Below, piece by piece: positions 7,844 to 14,306 of a DNA stretch of 14,306 nucleotides. The notes beneath the pieces are model-generated. The model was given only the letters and a program-made list of their open reading frames with translations. It searched no databases and was not told the DNA's origin. Source of the stretch: an uncultured Clostridia bacterium (GTDB lineage: Bacteria > Bacillota > Clostridia > Oscillospirales > Acutalibacteraceae); NCBI GenBank assembly GCA_947624755.1, contig CANQLQ010000018.1, forward strand, positions 1 to 14,306, in the 5' to 3' direction. The translations under genes were made by a program, and so were the position numbers. How positions within the stretch are numbered: the stretch's first letter is position 1; each line of letters begins with the position of its first letter.

Positions 7844-9504
7844 GCCTTTACCTCATCCTTATATTTTCTCTTTATTTTAAGAGTTGTTGTTTTTTCAAAT
7901 TCAGTATCTCTTGTGGTTATTTTACGAATACGCTTATAAGTCGGAAGTTCTTTGTTTACGGCGTCGACATCGGTCTTGATTCTTTCTTTTGCATCAGGGC
8001 ATACCTCTTCGTCAAGGAAGAATTCAGCGGCAATGACGTCTGTGTCGTCTTCGTAAACCACAACTTCTTTAATATATTCAATTTTGCTTGTAAGCTTGTC
8101 TTCAAGCTCTTCGGGTGCAACATTCTTGCCGTTTGAAAGAACGATAAGATTCTTTTTTCTTCCCACAAAGAAAAGATAACCGTCTTTGTCAAAGAATCCG
8201 TAGTCACCGGTTTTGAACCAGCCGTCCTCAAAAACAGATGCGGTAGCTTCGGGGTCCTCATAGTAGCCGACCATAACATTGTCGCCCTTAACAAAGATCT
8301 CACCGATACCGTCTTCGTCGGGATTGTTGATTTTAACTTCGCAGCAAAGCATCGGCTTACCGCAGGAACCGATCTTGTGATCTTCAAGAGTTGAAACTGT
8401 GATGCCCGGTGAACATTCAGTAGTGCCGTATGCACCGAGGATAGGAATACCGAGTTCCTCCATTCCGCGGGCATATTTCGGGTCAAGGTATGCGCCGCCG
8501 ATTACGATGTAATCAAGCTCGCCGCCCAAACCGTCAATAACATCTTTGAAAAGCTTTCTTCTCACGTCGATTCCGAATTTGAGAAGGAAGTTGCTGATTT
8601 TGATACCTTTTTTTAGTTTTTCCGCTTTGCCGTTTTTTTCGGCTGTTCTCCATATTGTTTTGTATATCGTCTCAACAAGAAGCGGTACACCCGCCATATT
8701 TTCTGGATGATAATTTTTCATATCATCTGAAATTGTTTTAAGCGACGGGCAGATATAGCCCCATGCGTGGAAAACATTGCTAAGGAACAAAGCGCTTGCC
8801 CAGGCAAAGGTATGGTTCATCGGAAGGAAACCGATTGCATGGTCACCCTGAATAACTCTTGCCGATGCAACCGCGCTTGCGCAGATATTTTTATGACTGA
8901 GCATTACGCCCTTGCTCTTGCCGGTAGTACCCGAAGTGAAAACAATTGTTGCAATATCTTCCGGCTTCGGAGGATTGTCAAGATAGCTTGCGCTTCCAGC
9001 TTTAAGATCGGCATGGCCTTCGGCAACAAGAGAATCAAAGTCCTCTATTTTTATGTAATGCTCGATAACGACATTTTTGTTGTTTTTCATTTTTTCGATT
9101 GCACTGTCAAAATCTCTTGTGTAATAGATAGCATCGCACTTGCTTCTTACCATAATTTCAACAAGATCGTCATCCATAAGCTTTGCGTCAAGCGGAATAC
9201 AAATATATTTTCCGGTAATGATCGAATAGAAACAAGCTATCCATTTATAGCTGTTTTCGGAAAGTATCGCAACTTTTTTGCCTTCAAGACCAAGCTTATA
9301 AAGATATTGACCGAGTCCTACCGTATCGTGCCAAACTTCATTATATGTTTTTCTTTTTTCCTGCCTTTTTTCTTTGTAGATATACTGAACATTATCTCCG
9401 CCGTCTTTTCCTTTATGACCGTTTTCAATCATTTCCCGGACGGTTTTGAAATCAGAAAAATCTTTAAATTCAAATCTGTATTTATACTTGTATTTAGGCT
9501 CCAC
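7840..9504 (-). CDS. AMP-forming acyl ligase 1 (long-chain acyl-CoA synthetase-like)
   Basis: A 554-residue adenylate-forming enzyme and first gene of the acyl operon. Visible motifs: phosphate loop FTSGTTGKSKG (189-199), YGTTE (359-363), TGD (432-434), the hinge GRKKNLIVLSNGKNVAPEE (448-466), and Lys543 in TTTLKIKR as the C-terminal catalytic lysine. The overall pattern, including LPMNHTF (227-233) in place of the peptide-synthetase FDxS motif, resembles long-chain fatty-acid ligases. It is clearly diverged from ligase 2 in linkers and in the substrate region, so the two probably have different substrates or acceptors. GTG start at 9504, nine bases after GGAGG; no better ATG exists upstream. 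It shares a four-base overlap with ligase 2, so the two are likely made together. Confidence 0.9.
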   Translation of the reverse strand: MEPKYKYKYRFEFKDFSDFKTVREMIENGHKGKDGGDNVQYIYKEKRQEKRKTYNEVWHDTVGLGQYLYKLGLEGKKVAILSENSYKWIACFYSIITGKYICIPLDAKLMDDDLVEIMVRSKCDAIYYTRDFDSAIEKMKNNKNVVIEHYIKIEDFDSLVAEGHADLKAGSASYLDNPPKPEDIATIVFTSGTTGKSKGVMLSHKNICASAVASARVIQGDHAIGFLPMNHTFAWASALFLSNVFHAWGYICPSLKTISDDMKNYHPENMAGVPLLVETIYKTIWRTAEKNGKAEKLKKGIKISNFLLKFGIDVRRKLFKDVIDGLGGELDYIVIGGAYLDPKYARGMEELGIPILGAYGTTECSPGITVSTLEDHKIGSCGKPMLCCEVKINNPDEDGIGEIFVKGDNVMVGYYEDPEATASVFEDGWFKTGDYGFFDKDGYLFFVGRKKNLIVLSNGKNVAPEELEDKLTSKIEYIKEVVVYEDDTDVIAAEFFLDEEVCPDAKERIKTDVDAVNKELPTYKRIRKITTRDTEFEKTTTLKIKRKYKDEVKA

Positions 9505-9565
9505 TTTTTTTATCCTCCGAAAGAATATTTTTTTACTCTGAAAAACCTCAAAAAATATTACGTTT

Positions 9566-9595
9566 ATTATATACTAAATTTCATAGTTACGTCAA
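9566..9595 (-). promoter_or_regulatory. Sigma-A-type promoter of the acyl-conjugation operon
   Basis: On the minus strand, TTGACG (9590-9595) and TATAAT (9566-9571) are separated by 18 bases. The predicted start, near 9560, leaves a leader of about 55 bases that contains GGAGG before the GTG start. No other equally good promoter was seen within the operon. Confidence 0.65.
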
Positions 9596-9610
9596 CATCT
9601 TAGATTAAAA

Positions 9611-9722
9611 AAGTATTAATAGATTATAAAAAATTTTTAATTATAGGGTCTTTTTGTTTGCATAAATACTTATTTTGTCTAATATTCCACATATTGTAAT
9701 AATTGTGTCTTTAAGTATTAAT
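9611..9722. repeat. Three evenly spaced AAGTATTAAT-like 10-mers upstream of the acyl operon
   Basis: AAGTATTAAT occurs at 9611-9620 and 9713-9722. A one-mismatch copy lies in the opposite orientation at 9662-9671. Successive starts are 51 bases apart, close to five helical turns. The last copy abuts the palindrome at 9723-9739. The region is very AT-rich, so chance is a real alternative. Confidence 0.3.
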
Positions 9723-9739
9723 TGTTACTCGGAGTAACA
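9723..9739. promoter_or_regulatory. Perfect 8+1+8 palindrome, candidate operator
   Basis: TGTTACTC-G-GAGTAACA is a perfect inverted repeat about 130 bases upstream of the -35 box of the acyl operon and beyond the rpoD terminator. Its size fits an operator for a dimeric regulator. As RNA on the plus strand it would form a short hairpin followed four bases later by seven T residues, a possible weak terminator for antisense transcription. Nothing in the window is known to transcribe it from that side. Confidence 0.4.
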
Positions 9740-9770
9740 TACGTTTTTTTGTATTTTATACATAAAAAAG

Positions 9771-9799
9771 CAAAAATGCCGGAACATAAAAATTCCGGC
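9771..9799 (-). terminator. Intrinsic terminator of the dnaG-rpoD operon
   Basis: On the minus strand a seven-base-pair stem GCCGGAA/TTCCGGC (9778-9799) with an AT-rich eight-base loop is followed by ATTTTTGCTTTTTT. It begins nine bases after the rpoD stop codon. Confidence 0.9.
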
Positions 9800-9807
9800 G
9801 GAAAAAA

Positions 9808-10890
9808 TTACAAATCTTTAAGCTGTTTGCTTCTGCTTGGGTGTCTGAGCTTGCGAAGGGCTTTTGCTTCAATTTGGCGGATACGTTCACGGGTAACGCC
9901 AAAATGTGTTCCGACATCTTCAAGAGTTCTGACAGTTCCGTCCGTAAGACCGAAACGCATACGAAGAACATCGGCTTCTCTCGGAGTCAGAGTTTCAAGA
10001 ACTTCATTTACTCTTTCTTTGAGAAAACTCATTGCGGCAACATCAGCCGGCGACGGAGCATCGTCGTCTGGAATAAAATCACCGAGATGGCTGTCCTCCT
10101 CTTCGCCTATTGGCGTCTCAAGCGAAACGGGTTCTTGAGAAATACGAAGAATTTCACGAACCTTTTCCGAAGGCATACCGAGCTCCTTTGCAATATCTTC
10201 GGCAGTCGGATCTTTACCGTCGCGGTGAAGAAGCATAGAGCTTGTCTTTTTTACTTTATTGATAGTTTCAACCATATGAACAGGTATACGGATAGTTCTG
10301 CCCTGATCGGCGATTGCCCTTGTGATTGCCTGTCTTATCCACCAAGTGGCATAGGTCGAGAATTTGAAGCCTTTTCTGTAATCAAATTTGTCAACGGCTT
10401 TTATAAGTCCGAGGTTGCCTTCTTGAATAAGGTCAAGGAACATCATACCTCTTCCGGTATATTTTTTTGCGATACTTACAACAAGACGAAGATTTGCCCT
10501 TGTGAGTCTGTCCTTTGCTTCCTGATCATTGTTTGCAATACGGATTGCAAGGTCAATTTCCTCTTCCGGTGAAAGCAGACTGTATTTGCCTATTTCTTTA
10601 AGGTAAACATGAACCGGGTCATCAACAGATACACTGCCCGAATCGGCTTCGTTTGACTCATCGTATTCTCTTATCATTGAACCGCTTTCGGTCGGTATTT
10701 CAAGAGAGTCGATAATTTCAATATTGTTCGCTTCAAGTATCCTGTAAATTTTTTCAACATCTTCAACCTTGAAGTCGTCCGTATCATCGGATTCAATCGA
10801 AAACGCATAAATTTCGCTTGATTCAATTTTGCCTCCCCCGGCATGTCCCCTTTCTACAAGATATTTTGCAATTTTCTCAAATTTTTCCAT
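9808..10890 (-). CDS. rpoD: RNA polymerase primary sigma factor (RpoD/SigA)
   Basis: The housekeeping sigma factor, which directs RNA polymerase to -35/-10 promoters. It is 360 residues, typical of the short Gram-positive form. Regions in order: an acidic region 1.1-like N-terminus (1-85), region 1.2 at DPVHVYLKEIG (91-101), region 2 from NLRLVVSIAKKY through FLDLIQEGNLG to GFKFSTYATWWIRQAITRAI (133-193), region 3 around 205-265, and region 4 from LTPREADVLRMRFGL with the -35-binding helix GVTRERIRQIEAKALRKLRH (301-350). ATG start with AAGGA nine bases upstream, 53 bases after dnaG. The pairing with dnaG is the conserved macromolecular-synthesis arrangement. The promoters found in this window match the sites this protein should read. 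No anomaly seen. Confidence 0.98.
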   Translation of the reverse strand: MEKFEKIAKYLVERGHAGGGKIESSEIYAFSIESDDTDDFKVEDVEKIYRILEANNIEIIDSLEIPTESGSMIREYDESNEADSGSVSVDDPVHVYLKEIGKYSLLSPEEEIDLAIRIANNDQEAKDRLTRANLRLVVSIAKKYTGRGMMFLDLIQEGNLGLIKAVDKFDYRKGFKFSTYATWWIRQAITRAIADQGRTIRIPVHMVETINKVKKTSSMLLHRDGKDPTAEDIAKELGMPSEKVREILRISQEPVSLETPIGEEEDSHLGDFIPDDDAPSPADVAAMSFLKERVNEVLETLTPREADVLRMRFGLTDGTVRTLEDVGTHFGVTRERIRQIEAKALRKLRHPSRSKQLKDL

Positions 10891-10943
10891 AAGGCAACAT
10901 CCTTTACTTAAAAATTAATCTATATAATTTATTATTTCTATGT

Positions 10944-12710
10944 TTATTCTGTTTTCTTTTTAAAAAGCTTTGCAAATTCCTCGTCATTAAGCGAAGCGGC
11001 AGATATGTTCTTTCTGCGCTCTTTACTTTTCTCCTCAATCACGGCATTTATACAGTCGCAAAATTCCTTTTTTGTTGCAGGAAGTTCTTCATTCTTTTTG
11101 CATATACCGACAAGACTGCTCATTTCTTCGGGCGCAAGCTCATCGGCAAAAAAGCCGAATTCAATACTTTCACCGTTTTTTATTTTTTGGAGAATAACCT
11201 CATAAATGCGTCCGGTATAACCGGCAGTAAAATCTTCTTTGCTAAGCTTATCTTCAATCAATGACAGAAAATCCGGATTTTTCATAAGAATTGCAATAAT
11301 TCTTTTTTGGGCGTTGACCGACCTAAGAGAAGCTCCGTCCGCCGCTGTTTCACGAATTGCCGAAGAAACAGACTCACGGGTAATTTTGGCAAATTTTTCT
11401 TTGTTAGAAGCTGCATTGCGCCTTTTTCTTATACCTTCAATTCTTGAAAGAATAGTATTTTTGTCAACCGAAAGCTCTTGTGCAAGCCTTGAAGAGTATA
11501 GATCGTGTGCAAAAGTATTATTTGTTTCCGCAAGGATCTCGGCGGCTCTTTTCAAAAATTTAAGCTTTCCGTCCGTTGTTTCAAGGTCAAAATTTTGCTT
11601 TTCACGCAAAAGGGCAAATTCTATATCGTTTGAAGCTCCTTCGATAATACTTCTGTATCTTTCCGGACCGTATTTTTTGAGAATTTCGTCCGGGTCTTTT
11701 CCGCCTGAAAGCTTTGCAACTCTGATTTCCATATTTATTGAAGAAAAAATCTCAATCGCTCTTTTGGTTGCCTTTTGCCCTGCCTCGTCGGCATCATAAG
11801 AAAGTATTATCTCATTACAATAGCGTGAAAGCAGGCGTGCCATTTCGCTTGTCAGCGCAGTTCCGAGACAGGCTATTGCATTGTCAAAGCCGGCCTGATG
11901 AAGGGAAATTGCGTCCATATATCCCTCAACAAGAATAAGCGTTTTTTCTTTTGTATTTTTTGCAAAATTAAGTCCGAATACTCCAAGACTTTTTTTGTAA
12001 ACAAGAGTATCGGAGGTATTAATATATTTTGGCTTGCTGTCGTCAAGAACCCTTCCGCCGAAAGCAACGACATTTCCTCTCGGGTCAATGATTGGAACCA
12101 TAACACGGTTACGAAAGCTGTCATAATAATTTATTTTACCGTTCTTTTCGCTTTTGTTGGCAAGATTTGCACTGTAAAGTTCTTCATATGAATAGCCTTT
12201 TTCCCTCATATGAAAAATAAGCTTTCGCCAATCATCGGGCGCATATCCCATACCAAAGCGAACGAGAGTTTTTTTGCTGTAGCCTCGGCTTTTGTAATAA
12301 TCAAGTCCTGCTTTTCCTTCGGGGGAAAAAAGGTAATTATGGAAAAACTTTGCCGCTTCCCTGTTTATTTCATACATTCTGCGTCTTTTTTGCGCCAAGC
12401 TGTCGTCATAACCCTCGCTTGGCATTGACAAACCGAATCTGTCGCAAAGGAAACGAACCGCTTCGACATAATCGAGGTTTTCGATTTTTCTTGTAAAATT
12501 GATGGCCTCACCGCCGACTCCGCAGCCGAAGCAGAAAAAGCTCTGACTTTCGGGATAAACGGTAAAAGACGGAGTTTTTTCGTTATGAAAAGGACAAAGA
12601 CCGACAAGATTTTTTCCCCGTCTGTGAAGCTGAACATAAGAAGAAATAAGCTGCTCAATGTCACATCTTGCGTGAAGCTCCATAAGAAATTCTTCACTGA
12701 ATCTTGCCAT
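10944..12710 (-). CDS. dnaG: DNA primase (DnaG)
   Basis: Makes the RNA primers for chromosome replication and works with the replicative helicase at the fork. It has 588 residues, normal for the family. The N-terminal CHC2 zinc-binding domain has ligands Cys39, His42, Cys60 and Cys63. The catalytic core (about 110-330) includes the TOPRIM domain, with VEGYMD (Glu262, Asp266) and YDADEAG (Asp306, Asp308) as metal-binding acidic motifs. The C-terminal third (about 450-588) is helical and diverged, as expected for the helicase-binding domain. ATG start with GGACGGTGG just upstream. It is followed by rpoD after 53 bases without a terminator, so they are probably co-transcribed. It is separated from dgt by a repeat element. 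Confidence 0.98.
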   Translation of the reverse strand: MARFSEEFLMELHARCDIEQLISSYVQLHRRGKNLVGLCPFHNEKTPSFTVYPESQSFFCFGCGVGGEAINFTRKIENLDYVEAVRFLCDRFGLSMPSEGYDDSLAQKRRRMYEINREAAKFFHNYLFSPEGKAGLDYYKSRGYSKKTLVRFGMGYAPDDWRKLIFHMREKGYSYEELYSANLANKSEKNGKINYYDSFRNRVMVPIIDPRGNVVAFGGRVLDDSKPKYINTSDTLVYKKSLGVFGLNFAKNTKEKTLILVEGYMDAISLHQAGFDNAIACLGTALTSEMARLLSRYCNEIILSYDADEAGQKATKRAIEIFSSINMEIRVAKLSGGKDPDEILKKYGPERYRSIIEGASNDIEFALLREKQNFDLETTDGKLKFLKRAAEILAETNNTFAHDLYSSRLAQELSVDKNTILSRIEGIRKRRNAASNKEKFAKITRESVSSAIRETAADGASLRSVNAQKRIIAILMKNPDFLSLIEDKLSKEDFTAGYTGRIYEVILQKIKNGESIEFGFFADELAPEEMSSLVGICKKNEELPATKKEFCDCINAVIEEKSKERRKNISAASLNDEEFAKLFKKKTE

Positions 12711-12730
12711 AATTCCACCGTCCTTTTAAC

Positions 12731-12736
12731 ATTATA
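12731..12736 (-). promoter_or_regulatory. Possible -10 box of a dnaG-rpoD promoter
   Basis: A minus-strand TATAAT ends 20 bases before the dnaG ATG, so a start near 12724 would give a very short leader that still contains GGACGGTGG. No good -35 box lies 16-18 bases upstream, so the site is uncertain. Transcription could instead enter from dgt through the repeat. Confidence 0.35.
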
Positions 12737-12763
12737 GTAGTATTCTTAATATATAAGAGTAAA

Positions 12764-13016
12764 TTTTAGAAATCTCTGATTATTTCAGGGTGTTCTAATT
12801 AGCGGCAGGCATCGCCTGCATGAATTACACGGGATAGAAATTATATAAAATTATAATTTTACCCCGCGAAAACACTTTGTCTGTAATTTGAAAGCATCTT
12901 TTTATATTCCAAAAATTTGAGGCAATACTTTGTGTATTAACGAGAATTTTGGGGCTAAATGACGGAATAATTTACCGTCAAGTAGGGCGGCTTGTATTAA
13001 TCAGTGATTCCTTAGA
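12764..13016 (+). repeat. MITE-like structured intergenic repeat, copy 1
   Basis: A 253-base noncoding element that fills most of the gap between dgt and dnaG. By eye, its internal sequence matches the copy at 14087 at roughly nine in ten positions outside two small indels. Its ends are imperfect inverted repeats: the left end (12764-12783) and right end (12997-13016) match the motif TTAAGGAAGCGCTGATTAA and its complement at about 14-16 of 20 bases. Inside are a hairpin GCAGGC-atc-GCCTGC (12805-12819), an AT-rich hairpin with arms AAATTATA/TATAATTT framed by CGGG/CCCG, a small AATAC/GTATT hairpin, and TGACGG/CCGTCA near 12960-12980. No open reading frame or transposase; probably mobilised in trans. 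Strand is given by alignment to copy 2. Confidence 0.8.
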
Positions 13017-13017
13017 T

Positions 13018-13037
13018 TTAATCAGCGCTTCCTTAAC
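13018..13037 (-). repeat. Extra terminal inverted repeat beside copy 1
   Basis: A second right-end sequence lies one base outside copy 1. It is the exact reverse complement, over 20 bases, of the left end of copy 2 at 14087-14106. It may be the remnant of another repeat copy inserted beside the first, or the true outer end of a longer element. It lies 21 bases past the dgt stop codon. Confidence 0.7.
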
Positions 13038-13058
13038 CTTTATTTAATGTCTCATTTA

Positions 13059-14057
13059 TCACTTGACCCAGCCGTTCGGAATAAAGTATTTGGTAAACAT
13101 TTTCGTTGCATACCCGTCCGTCATACCTGCAATATAATCACAAACCGCTCTTTCAGTACCCTCTTTCCATGCTATTGATATATATTCATTTGGAAGTTCT
13201 TTTGGATTTTCGACAAAAAATTCATAGAGCATTTTTATCATTTCAATTGCTTTGCCCTCTTCGCTTTTACAAACAGGGTTGGTATATACACGGTCAAACA
13301 TAAATTCATGAAGAATATCAAATGCGGCCTGAACATCTTCATCAAGCCTTAGCTCGTCTTTCGTGTTTCTTACCGCCGAAACAACAAGGGTGTTTATTCT
13401 TTCGCTCTTTGTTTTTCCGAGGATCCGGGTTGCATCGGCAGGAAGATTTGCTTCTGTTATAACTTCACCGCGTTTGGCGTCGTCAATGTCGTGATTAATA
13501 TAAGCTATACGGTCCGCAAGCTTTACTATGCGGCCTTCGAGCGTGTCCGCTTCTTTTCCTTTTGTGTGGCAAAGTATACCGTCACGAACTTCATATGTAA
13601 GATTAAGACCGTTGCCGGAATTTTCAATTACATCAACAACACGAAGGCTTTGTTCGTAATGCTTGAAGCCGCCGGGATAAACTTCTGCGAGAGCCCTTTC
13701 ACCTGCATGTCCGAAAGGTGTGTGTCCGAGGTCATGTCCGAGGGCAATAGCTTCGGTTAGATTTTCGTTAAGCGAAAGAGCACAGGCTATAGTTCTTGCA
13801 ATTTGTGAAACTTCAAGGGTGTGTGTAAGTCTTGTACGGTAATGGTCACTGTCCGGAGAAAGAAAAACCTGGGTCTTATGTTTGAGTCTTCTGAAAGCGT
13901 TGCAGTGAATAATTCTGTCTCTGTCCCGCTGGTATGCGGTACGGATAACACATTCCTCTTCTTTTCTCACTCTGCCCTTTGTGTTTTCGCAAAGCATTCC
14001 GTAAGGAGAAATGTTTTTTCTTTCGTTTTCAATCGTCCTGAGTCTTATTTCGTCCAC
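13059..14057 (-). CDS. dgt: Deoxyguanosinetriphosphate triphosphohydrolase (dGTPase, HD superfamily)
   Basis: Hydrolyses dGTP to deoxyguanosine and tripolyphosphate, adjusting dNTP pools. HD-domain metal ligands are visible: His79 in RLTHTLEVSQIAR, the pair His108-Asp109 in ALGHDLGHTPFGH with His112 and His117 nearby, and a later acidic site in LADRIAYINHDIDDA. The N-terminal signature QRDRDRIIHCNAFRRLKHKT is typical of the clostridial type. Start: a GTG at 14057 is preferred because GGTGG sits about eight bases upstream and the length (332 residues) fits homologues. Two GTG codons at 14066 and 14069 in the same frame would add three or four residues but have no ribosome-binding site. The gene is upstream of dnaG-rpoD, as in many clostridia, but is bracketed by MITE-like repeats. 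Its start is only about 30 bases from the end of copy 2. Confidence 0.93.
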   Translation of the reverse strand: MDEIRLRTIENERKNISPYGMLCENTKGRVRKEEECVIRTAYQRDRDRIIHCNAFRRLKHKTQVFLSPDSDHYRTRLTHTLEVSQIARTIACALSLNENLTEAIALGHDLGHTPFGHAGERALAEVYPGGFKHYEQSLRVVDVIENSGNGLNLTYEVRDGILCHTKGKEADTLEGRIVKLADRIAYINHDIDDAKRGEVITEANLPADATRILGKTKSERINTLVVSAVRNTKDELRLDEDVQAAFDILHEFMFDRVYTNPVCKSEEGKAIEMIKMLYEFFVENPKELPNEYISIAWKEGTERAVCDYIAGMTDGYATKMFTKYFIPNGWVK

Positions 14058-14086
14058 ATAATTCACCACCGAATGCCAAAACTTGT

Positions 14087-14306
14087 GTTAAGGAAGCGCT
14101 GATTAATTCAGGGTGCCCTAATTGCACGCATGGCGTGCGGCAATTACGCGGGATAGGAATTATATAAAATTATAATTTTACGCCGCGAAAACAATTTGTC
14201 CCTAATTTGAAAGTATCTTTTTATATTCCGCAATACTTTGTGTATTAACGAGAATTTTTGGGCAAAATGACGGAATAATTTACCGTCAAGCAGGGCGGCT
14301 TGTATT
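14087..14306 (+). repeat. MITE-like structured intergenic repeat, copy 2 (cut by window edge)
   Basis: Same element and orientation as copy 1, beginning with a clean terminal repeat (14087-14106) and running off the right edge. The first hairpin is GCACGC-atg-GCGTGC (14123-14137). Compared with copy 1, one base pair is swapped from G-C to C-G, a compensatory change that keeps the stem. The 9-base-loop hairpin TGACGG/CCGTCA (near 14268-14288) is identical in both copies. Relative to copy 1 it lacks 4 bases before the first hairpin and 11 bases before GCAATACTTTG. It occupies all the space seen upstream of dgt; its minus strand carries two TATAAT hexamers in the AT-rich hairpin, but without good -35 boxes. 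Confidence 0.8.

Noticed and set aside
8767..9603. A 278-codon plus-strand open frame opposite acyl ligase 1
   Set aside because: It is antisense to a gene with complete catalytic motifs, its predicted protein is rich in Phe, Cys and Ile without recognisable domains, and it has no ribosome-binding site or promoter. It is a shadow frame.
9723..9750. Palindrome plus T-run as a plus-strand intrinsic terminator
   Set aside because: The stem is short with a three-base loop, four bases separate it from the T-run, and no plus-strand gene ends here. An operator is at least as likely.
11239..11799. A 186-codon plus-strand open frame opposite dnaG
   Set aside because: Its Ser/Leu-rich translation is a mirror of the helical dnaG coding strand, with no domain or start signal.
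13018..14106. dgt as cargo of a composite transposon
   Set aside because: The flanking ends belong to two noncoding elements pointing away from dgt, and dgt next to dnaG-rpoD is an ordinary clostridial gene order, so vertical inheritance with later repeat insertion is simpler.
12764..14306. CRISPR array
   Set aside because: Only two long copies exist, separated by the dgt gene, with no short regular repeats or spacers.

Overview
The window reads as chromosome of a low-GC anaerobic Firmicute, most likely a gut-type clostridium (class Clostridia). This is inferred from AT-rich spacers, strong purine-rich ribosome-binding sites, a bacterial V-type ATPase operon, the gene order dgt, dnaG, rpoD, and proteins that read like clostridial family members. 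All protein-coding genes but one are on the minus strand. No rRNA, tRNA, CRISPR array or transposase gene was seen.

From left to right: (1) Positions 1-3340 hold the first three genes of a V-type ATPase operon on the minus strand: a small coiled-coil stalk subunit, subunit C, and the membrane subunit I, which runs off the left edge. A sigma-A-type promoter precedes the operon. (2) Positions 3400-4540 hold a single plus-strand FkbM-family methyltransferase gene with its own promoter. It ends at a two-way terminator. (3) Positions 4605-9600 hold a four-gene minus-strand operon that looks like a dispersed nonribosomal-peptide-type acylation system: two AMP-forming acyl ligases, a free-standing condensation enzyme and an acyl carrier protein. 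The genes overlap or lie close together, behind one promoter. Neither ligase shows the aspartate that anchors an amino acid in peptide-synthetase adenylation domains, so the likely product is an N-acyl (or O-acyl) conjugate rather than a peptide. This is the most interesting system in the window. (4) Positions 9770-12740 hold dnaG and rpoD, the replication primase and housekeeping sigma factor, ending at a clear intrinsic terminator. (5) Positions 12760-14306 hold dgt (dGTP triphosphohydrolase), flanked by two same-orientation copies of a structured, MITE-like noncoding repeat with inverted ends. The second copy is cut by the right edge.

The genes form separate functional blocks: ion pumping, an orphan methyltransferase, a small specialised-metabolite operon, and core replication/transcription. 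The 303-base spacer between the acyl operon and rpoD holds a promoter, a palindrome and evenly spaced 10-base repeats, which makes it the best place to look for regulation of the acyl operon. The repeats around dgt mean that the promoter of dgt lies inside, or upstream of, a mobile-type repeat.
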